A DNA stretch of 9,578 nt from assembly GCA_020351895.1 (NCBI GenBank), contig CP070672.1, positions 2,855,214 to 2,864,791 on the forward strand, read 5' to 3'. Positions within the stretch are counted from its first letter, which is position 1. Each line of letters begins with the position of its first letter. This stretch comes from Thermoplasmata archaeon (GTDB taxonomy: Archaea > Thermoplasmatota > Thermoplasmata > GCA-020350865). This document shows positions 5,805 to 9,578 of this stretch, piece after piece. Under the pieces are notes generated by a model. It saw only the letters and a list, made by a program, of their open reading frames with translations, ran no database searches and was not told where the DNA came from. The position numbers were made by a program, and so were the translations under genes.

Positions 5805-7136
5805 ATGATATGTATGCCGTTAAAGATTCTACTCTTGCAGCCTACAAATGATGTCCAAAGCGGAGATCGTCTGGTACCACCCTTATGGGCAAGTGTCCTG
5901 TCATCCATTACCCCCAAGCAGCATGATGTTGATTTTTTTCATTGTGGCTTCGAGAAGCCCACTGAGAAGATACTCGCAAATTATGACATCGTAGGAATCT
6001 CGGTTCTCACCACCATGGCAAACGATGCCTACAGGGTGGGGGATATGTGTAAGAAGCTTGGTGTGACCTGTATTATGGGCGGTATTCACGTTTATCTTTT
6101 TCCAGAAGAAGCCAAGCAGCATTGCGAGGTTGTTATGCTAGGGGAGGCCGAATATATATGGGAAAAAATCCTAAATGATGCCGAGAAAAAGACCCTTTTA
6201 CCCCAATATAAAGGTTCAATCACGGATCCCAAGGATTTTCCCATCCCGGACCTTTCTATTTATAAAAAATACAAATTCTTCACAACCAAGCTCGCGGAAA
6301 TCGTCAGGGGTTGTCCACATAATTGTAGGTTCTGTGGAGCAACAATGTACAGCGGGAGAAAATACAGATACAAAAAGGTTGAAAACCTGGTTAAGGAAAT
6401 CGAGAATTGGGAGGGCGGCAGGAGAATAGCACACTTTACAAATACGAATTTGATTGCTAGCCCCAAGAAAACAGGGGAGATCATGGATCAGATCAAGGAC
6501 TTCAACCTGAGATGGTGGAGTCCCTGCAGTGTCGATATTCTCGATCATGAAGACCTGATTGGGAAAGTTGCTGAGGCTGGATGCATGGTTCTTCAGTTCG
6601 GCTTTGACAGTATCTCCAAAGAGACTCTAAAGAGCATGAACAAGCAACTCAACATAAAAAGGGACTACAGAAAGCTCATCAAAAAGTGCCATGATTACGG
6701 AATCGAGATCAGCGGATCTTTCATATTTGGCTGGGATACCGATACAAAGGATGTTTTTAGAAACACAGTGGAATTTGCCAAGGATGCCGATATCGACTTT
6801 CCGGTATATTTTCCCCTGACTCCTTTTCCGGGAACAGATATTTACGATACCTACAAGTCCCAGGGAAGGATCCTGACCAATGACTGGTCCAAGTACAATT
6901 GGAACACATGCGTATACATTCCAAAGAACATGACCCAGGCAGAGCTTCTATCCGGATGCCACTATGCATTCGAGGAGAGCTACAGTACGAGGAACATCCT
7001 ACAAAGATTGTTCTCAAGACCCAGAGGGTTGAGAGAGATAATGCTTCTGCTCTTCATCTCAGCATCAGGTAGATTCGTGACCTGGTTCAGTAAGCCCTAC
7101 TGGGCAGAGGGAAAAGGAGTTGCCGCATCATTTTAA
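5805..7136 (+). CDS. B12-binding-type radical SAM protein
   Basis: A 443-residue protein. Residues 1-140 look like the Rossmann-type cobalamin-binding domain common in this class (MPLKILLLQPTND, then IVGISVLTT, MGGIHVYLFPEEA and VVMLGEAE); the DxHxxG lower-ligand motif is absent, as in many members. The radical SAM core carries CPHNCRFC, with Cys170, Cys174 and Cys177 ligating the 4Fe-4S cluster that cleaves S-adenosylmethionine. Later motifs LQFGFDS, GSFIFGWD and PLTPFPGTDIY are typical of the barrel. The C-terminal part (DWSKYNW..., Ala-Glu-Leu-rich) resembles the accessory domain of related enzymes and ends with a hydrophobic segment. Such enzymes often methylate or join unactivated carbons in lipids, cofactors or natural products; the substrate here is unknown. 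AGGAGAT (5787-5793) lies 11 bases before ATG 5805; ATG 5814 is an alternative. It is convergent with UbiA. Confidence 0.88.
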   Translation: MICMPLKILLLQPTNDVQSGDRLVPPLWASVLSSITPKQHDVDFFHCGFEKPTEKILANYDIVGISVLTTMANDAYRVGDMCKKLGVTCIMGGIHVYLFPEEAKQHCEVVMLGEAEYIWEKILNDAEKKTLLPQYKGSITDPKDFPIPDLSIYKKYKFFTTKLAEIVRGCPHNCRFCGATMYSGRKYRYKKVENLVKEIENWEGGRRIAHFTNTNLIASPKKTGEIMDQIKDFNLRWWSPCSVDILDHEDLIGKVAEAGCMVLQFGFDSISKETLKSMNKQLNIKRDYRKLIKKCHDYGIEISGSFIFGWDTDTKDVFRNTVEFAKDADIDFPVYFPLTPFPGTDIYDTYKSQGRILTNDWSKYNWNTCVYIPKNMTQAELLSGCHYAFEESYSTRNILQRLFSRPRGLREIMLLLFISASGRFVTWFSKPYWAEGKGVAASF

Positions 7137-7141
7137 ATTCA

Positions 7142-7146
7142 TTTTT
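7142..7146 (+). terminator. Short T-run after the radical SAM gene
   Basis: TTTTT follows the TAA (7134-7136) by five bases, in the 12-base gap before the convergent UbiA stop codon. Oligo-T tracts can end archaeal transcripts. The very short gap implies that the two mRNAs overlap at their 3' ends unless termination is sharp. Confidence 0.35.
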
Positions 7147-7148
7147 AA

Positions 7149-8153
7149 TTAAACGTCAGGCATGAGTTTTCCGTAAATAATGTAAAGGAAAAATGCAAGC
7201 CATAGAATGGGAAAGAAGATCAGAAAAATAGAGTTTTTAATTCCAATGACTCCTACAATCAAGACAGATACAATGGGATAAGTGACTACTTCTTGCATCC
7301 CTAATATTCTCATTAATCTTAATCTGTTAAATACACGTAAATTGATTGCTTTAAAGGAAGTCACCCACATTAAATAAAGGAGGAGCAGTATGATTACTAA
7401 TTGTAAAACCACAGCATCGTGCAACTTAAATAGAGCTATTGAAAAAGGGAGGAGCACAACTATTGTATGTAGGACTTTTATTCCACCTACATATCTTCTA
7501 AAATTCTTAGTCACGATTAATTCATTACCCAAAACCCTGCAACCAAGATAAACAGGGGTTGTTTTGGCCCCAGCAAGGGAATCTGATGGTATGTCCTTCA
7601 TACCTCCTGTAACTCCGGTTTGAAATGTAAGCTGTATGAAAAATAAAAAGGCCACTATAATAACCACAGGGGTGAGGTTTACAGATACAGAATATGCTCC
7701 AAAGAGGCAAAAGAAGAATATGCTCGCCCCAAGGACAAAATCGGCGCCAAAGAACTTTTTTCCGTATACGTCGTAAATTCCACCTAATAAGATGGCTACA
7801 AGGAAGGCCCCTGTTGCATAGATGCTTCTAAAGAAAAATATCACCATTCCCAATGCAATAAAAATTGCGATTACTGCTGCATACAGGGCATCATTTCTAT
7901 TTATCGTCCCTTTTATTAAGGGTTTTTGGGAAAGTTCCATTGCGTGCTTATCGATTTCAATATCAGAGTATTCATTCAGTACGAATCCGTAAAAATGGTA
8001 AAGCAATCCTATTATGAACAGCAAAATCAGATGAGATACATCGATATTATCCCTGGGCATCAAAAGAAGGCCGCCAAAAACGGCGGTAATTGCGGTTGCG
8101 GCTCCTGATTGCAATCTAGCCAGTTTAAGCCATTGTTTCATGGTACCAGGCAT
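7149..8153 (-). CDS. UbiA-family membrane prenyltransferase
   Basis: A 334-residue polytopic membrane protein with about nine hydrophobic helices. UbiA enzymes move an isoprenoid chain from a diphosphate donor to an acceptor such as a quinone ring, heme or, in archaea, geranylgeranylglyceryl phosphate. The first Asp-rich motif is NEYSDIEID (Asn60, Asp64, Asp68), a variant of NDxxDxxxD. The second is KDIPSDSLAGAKTTP (Lys186, Asp187, Asp191), close to the usual KDxxxDxxxGxxT. Both bind the Mg-diphosphate, so the enzyme looks intact. It is slightly longer than the usual 280-300 residues, and the acceptor cannot be read from the sequence. ATG 8153 is supported by the TATA-like box; Met5 (ATG at 8141) is an alternative. 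It faces the radical SAM gene tail to tail. Confidence 0.9.
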   Translation of the reverse strand: MPGTMKQWLKLARLQSGAATAITAVFGGLLLMPRDNIDVSHLILLFIIGLLYHFYGFVLNEYSDIEIDKHAMELSQKPLIKGTINRNDALYAAVIAIFIALGMVIFFFRSIYATGAFLVAILLGGIYDVYGKKFFGADFVLGASIFFFCLFGAYSVSVNLTPVVIIVAFLFFIQLTFQTGVTGGMKDIPSDSLAGAKTTPVYLGCRVLGNELIVTKNFRRYVGGIKVLHTIVVLLPFSIALFKLHDAVVLQLVIILLLLYLMWVTSFKAINLRVFNRLRLMRILGMQEVVTYPIVSVLIVGVIGIKNSIFLIFFPILWLAFFLYIIYGKLMPDV

Positions 8154-8182
8154 TATTTTACCATGGACATAAAAGAATCTCG

Positions 8183-8192
8183 ATTAATAAAA
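8183..8192 (-). promoter_or_regulatory. TATA-like box for the UbiA gene
   Basis: On the minus strand this reads TTTTATTAAT, about 30-40 bases before ATG 8153. It predicts a start site near 8160 and a nearly leaderless mRNA, which would explain the lack of a clear SD. Confidence 0.45.
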
Positions 8193-8238
8193 GTTGGGGT
8201 ATGGATAAGAAAATGGAGTCAGCCAAATCCAATCAAGT

Positions 8239-8328
8239 TCACTTCTGTTTCCAAGCCCCAAATGGCCTCACGTGCTTGAAGTATAGATTCCGCAATATGA
8301 TGTACTCTCGTCTGCCGTCCTCAGTCAA
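8239..8328 (-). CDS. Candidate 29-residue microprotein, unknown function
   Basis: A TTG start at 8328 is preceded by a perfect AGGAGG (minus strand of 8337-8342) at 8-base spacing, and a TATATA box lies about 25-30 bases further up (8365-8370). The peptide is basic and aromatic: TEDGRREYIILRNLYFKHV then RPFGAWKQK, ending at TGA 8239-8241. About 18 of 28 sense codons after the start end in G or C, richer than the AT-rich spacers. The frame stays open upstream to 8388, so this could instead be the 3' remnant of a decayed gene. I do not recognise the sequence. It lies between the UbiA gene and the 117-residue gene, all on the same strand. Confidence 0.4.
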   Translation of the reverse strand: MTEDGRREYIILRNLYFKHVRPFGAWKQK

Positions 8329-8336
8329 GCTGAACG

Positions 8337-8376
8337 CCTCCTGGAAATACGAGGGTAAAGGGCCTATATAAGCCCC
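8337..8376 (-). promoter_or_regulatory. Promoter and SD for the candidate microprotein
   Basis: The minus strand reads GGGGCTTATATAGG (TATA at 8365-8370) and then AGGAGG at 8342-8337. The predicted transcript start falls close to the SD, giving a very short leader. Having a TATA box, SD and open frame in register is more than expected by chance, but not proof. Confidence 0.4.
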
Positions 8377-8395
8377 AACCCCCCATTTTCAAGTG

Positions 8396-8749
8396 CTATG
8401 CTTCTGCTTTTTCTTCCTCCGCTCTGACGAACTCCAGGAGGTCGTAATCTGCCTTGCTCTTTATCACAATTCCCAAGTTCTCAGCAACGGTCTTCAGATC
8501 ATCAATGACCTGTCTTATCCCATCAACGCTTTCTCCTTGGTACTCCAGCATATCTGCAATCTCTTCAAGATCAGAAATACTGTGGGTTTTCAACCACCTT
8601 CGCTGTTCAGGGGTTGCACCGCGGAGATACGGATTCATGGATTCTTGTGCTCTTCTTACTTTCCTCTTCTTTTTTATATTCATGTGCATCCCATCCTGTT
8701 GGACTTGTGAATGCTTGCGATGCATGTTTCCCAACATTCTGTCAGACAT
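8396..8749 (-). CDS. Small basic-headed helical protein, unknown function
   Basis: A 117-residue soluble protein that I do not recognise. Residues 1-35 are Met-, His- and Lys/Arg-rich, with KKKRKVRR at about 26-33, which could contact nucleic acid. Residues 38-117 are predicted mostly helical and acidic (NPYLRGATPEQRRW, then DLEEIADMLEY and DDLKTVAENLG), ending in a Glu-Ala-Lys tail. No cysteines or membrane segment are present. ATG 8749 is supported by a TATATATA box with an AACC element about 35-40 bases upstream; no SD is visible, as expected of a near-leaderless mRNA. Its hydrophilic composition is more gene-like than the overlapping plus-strand frames. An inverted repeat spans the start codon. 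It is divergent from the TPR gene. Confidence 0.7.
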   Translation of the reverse strand: MSDRMLGNMHRKHSQVQQDGMHMNIKKKRKVRRAQESMNPYLRGATPEQRRWLKTHSISDLEEIADMLEYQGESVDGIRQVIDDLKTVAENLGIVIKSKADYDLLEFVRAEEEKAEA

Positions 8750-8757
8750 TTTGTCTG
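8740..8757. promoter_or_regulatory. Operator-like inverted repeat over the start codon
   Basis: CAGAC (8743-8747) and GTCTG (8753-8757) flank ATTTT, which contains the minus-strand ATG. The overlapping 9-mer TGTCAGACA (8740-8748) occurs again, inverted, at 8867-8875. It lies next to the predicted transcript start, a position where a bound repressor would block transcription. It may be chance within coding sequence. Confidence 0.3.
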
Positions 8758-8782
8758 CTATATGCCTATATGTAACTTATAG

Positions 8783-8796
8783 TATATATAGGTTTT
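8783..8796 (-). promoter_or_regulatory. BRE/TATA box for the 117-residue gene
   Basis: On the minus strand this reads AAAACC followed by TATATATA (8790-8783), one of the clearest archaeal promoters in the window. It predicts a start near 8760 and a leader of about 11 bases before ATG 8749. Confidence 0.55.
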
Positions 8797-8866
8797 GGTT
8801 AACTCATTGGCTTAAATAGATTCTATGCCAAAAAATGGGTTATTATATGACAATATCACTTAAATT

Positions 8867-8875
8867 GTCTGACAA
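8867..8875. promoter_or_regulatory. Second copy of the TGTCAGACA element
   Basis: TGTCTGACA, the exact reverse complement of the 9-mer at 8740-8748, sits in the divergent spacer within the wider near-palindrome TTGTCTGACAA. Two copies 127 bases apart suggest a site for a shared regulator of the divergent genes; this is inference. Confidence 0.3.
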
Positions 8876-8957
8876 ATTACTTGAAGAAAAATGAATTAGC
8901 TCCTTTTTTAAATTATCTTTTTAGGTTTTTATGAATATCGCCAACAAAAAAAATACC

Positions 8958-8980
8958 GAAGGCTTTAAACCTTACTAAAT
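8958..8980 (+). promoter_or_regulatory. Probable promoter region of the TPR gene
   Basis: CGAAGG with CTTTAAACC, followed by CTTACTAAATATT, offers one or two TATA-like boxes 30-50 bases before ATG 9011. The AT-rich context makes the exact box uncertain. A weak SD-like GGTG (9000-9003) lies 7 bases before the start codon. Confidence 0.35.
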
Positions 8981-9010
8981 ATTATTATATTCATAATATG
9001 GTGCGAGTTT

Positions 9011-9484
9011 ATGAAGAAGAAGAGGATTTCAACCGGTCCAAATACAGAGAATTTCAACCCTGAGAAACCTAAAAACCTCATTGAAACGGGCAATCAGTGT
9101 TATACAGAAGGAAAAGAATCTGAGGCTATTGCATACTATAACATGGCAATAGACTATTTAGACTCGCATAAGGATAATCAGCCCTCCCATAGGGTCTATA
9201 TCTCTGGATTGTATAATGATATTGGTCAGGCTCTCATTATAGTCAATAGGGAGAAGGATGCCTTAAGAATAATCGACAAAGCCCTTCATCTCGATCCAAG
9301 GAATGCTGACATATGGGTGAACAGGGGAAAATTGTTAATACTTTTGACCTCAAAGATGCACGATGAGGCATTAAAATCCTTTGATGCTGCCCTGAAAATC
9401 GAGCCAAAAGAAAAGAATGCCCTTGGCTTCAAAGGAGAGGCATATGAGAAAATTAACAGGCCTGATTTGGCCAAGGAATGCTGA
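9011..9484 (+). CDS. TPR-repeat protein, 3' end disrupted by a duplication
   Basis: A 157-residue reading frame as it stands. After a basic N-terminus (MKKKR) come TPR units at about residues 22-55, 62-97, 98-133 and a partial fourth from 134. Each shows the helix-turn-helix signature, with motifs such as GNQCYTEGKESEAIAYYNMAI and ALRIIDKALHLDPRNA. TPR proteins are scaffolds for protein-protein contacts, usually cytosolic; the partner is unknown. The fourth repeat is cut after LAKEC: from 9471 the DNA is an exact copy of 9296 onward, out of frame, which creates the TGA at 9482-9484. The natural protein probably continues with further TPRs. ATG 9011 is the first usable start of the frame; ATG 8998 is in another frame that closes quickly. 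Confidence 0.75.
   Translation: MKKKRISTGPNTENFNPEKPKNLIETGNQCYTEGKESEAIAYYNMAIDYLDSHKDNQPSHRVYISGLYNDIGQALIIVNREKDALRIIDKALHLDPRNADIWVNRGKLLILLTSKMHDEALKSFDAALKIEPKEKNALGFKGEAYEKINRPDLAKEC
9296..9403 (+). repeat. Direct repeat, first copy (108 bp)
   Basis: This segment inside the TPR gene is identical, base for base, to 9471-9578. It encodes the third TPR in frame. The base just before it differs from that before the second copy (T at 9295, G at 9470), which marks the left boundary. Confidence 0.95.
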
Positions 9485-9578
9485 CATATGGGTGAACAGG
9501 GGAAAATTGTTAATACTTTTGACCTCAAAGATGCACGATGAGGCATTAAAATCCTTTGATGCTGCCCTGAAAATCGAG
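9471..9578 (+). repeat. Direct repeat, second copy, running to the window edge
   Basis: An exact copy of 9296-9403 at an offset of 175 bases. As 175 is not a multiple of three, it is read out of frame and stops the TPR frame. The right end is not visible, so the repeat may be longer. It is either a recent tandem duplication or an assembly artefact at a contig end. Confidence 0.95.

Noticed and set aside
6216..6548. Minus-strand 110-codon frame inside the radical SAM gene
   Set aside because: It lies wholly within the region coding the CxxxCxxC core of a clear enzyme and has no recognisable domain.
8201..8371. Plus-strand 56-codon frame starting MDKKMESAK
   Set aside because: No SD, and the nearest TATA-like box is too close for a leaderless start. 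The opposite strand has a TATA box, SD and frame in register.
8393..8819. Plus-strand frames opposite the 117-residue gene
   Set aside because: They are Cys-, Ser- and Phe-rich with no promoter or SD, as expected of shadows of the minus-strand gene, which has a strong promoter.
8926..8973. 15-codon plus-strand frame before the TPR gene
   Set aside because: Very short, no SD, and it overlaps the likely promoter of the TPR gene.
8998..9063. Plus-strand frame from ATG 8998 (MVRVYEEEED)
   Set aside because: It closes after 21 codons and overlaps the TPR start in another frame; the TPR frame explains the sequence better.

Overview
This 9.6-kb window looks like chromosomal DNA from an uncultured archaeon, most likely euryarchaeal or Thermoplasmatota-like; that placement is inference. 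The reasons are BRE/TATA-like boxes about 25-40 bases ahead of several starts, short leaders, a large secreted protein combining a PQQ-type propeller with PKD domains, a Rab-like small GTPase, a UbiA prenyltransferase and AT-rich spacers. I see no rRNA, tRNA, CRISPR array or transposase.

Layout. 1-370 is AT-rich and non-coding, with a strong composite hairpin (30-90), two TATA-like boxes and several Shine-Dalgarno (SD)-like runs. 410-4153 (+) encodes a 1247-residue secreted protein: an eight-blade PQQ-like propeller, six PKD domains and a seventh PKD-like domain that appears split by an insert. Its signal peptide seems to begin upstream of the first ATG. 4339-5694 (+) is a compact cluster: an acylphosphatase fused to a heptad-repeat coiled coil, a 61-residue two-helix membrane protein and a small GTPase lacking several standard nucleotide-binding motifs. 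5805-7136 (+) is a B12-binding-type radical SAM enzyme, ending 12 bases from a convergent UbiA prenyltransferase (8153-7149, -). Further right on the minus strand are a candidate 29-residue microprotein (8328-8239) and a 117-residue unknown protein (8749-8396). 9011-9484 (+) is a TPR protein whose 3' end runs out of frame into an exact copy of its own interior, which continues to the window edge.

How the genes may work together. The propeller/PKD protein is probably a cell-surface adhesion or recognition protein. The acylphosphatase-coiled coil, membrane peptide and degenerate GTPase are closely spaced on one strand and could form a membrane-associated module; this is the best candidate here for an undescribed system, but it rests on adjacency and architecture only. 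The radical SAM and UbiA genes may both touch lipid or quinone chemistry, though they are convergent and not an operon. The terminal repeat must be separated from an assembly artefact before the TPR gene is interpreted.
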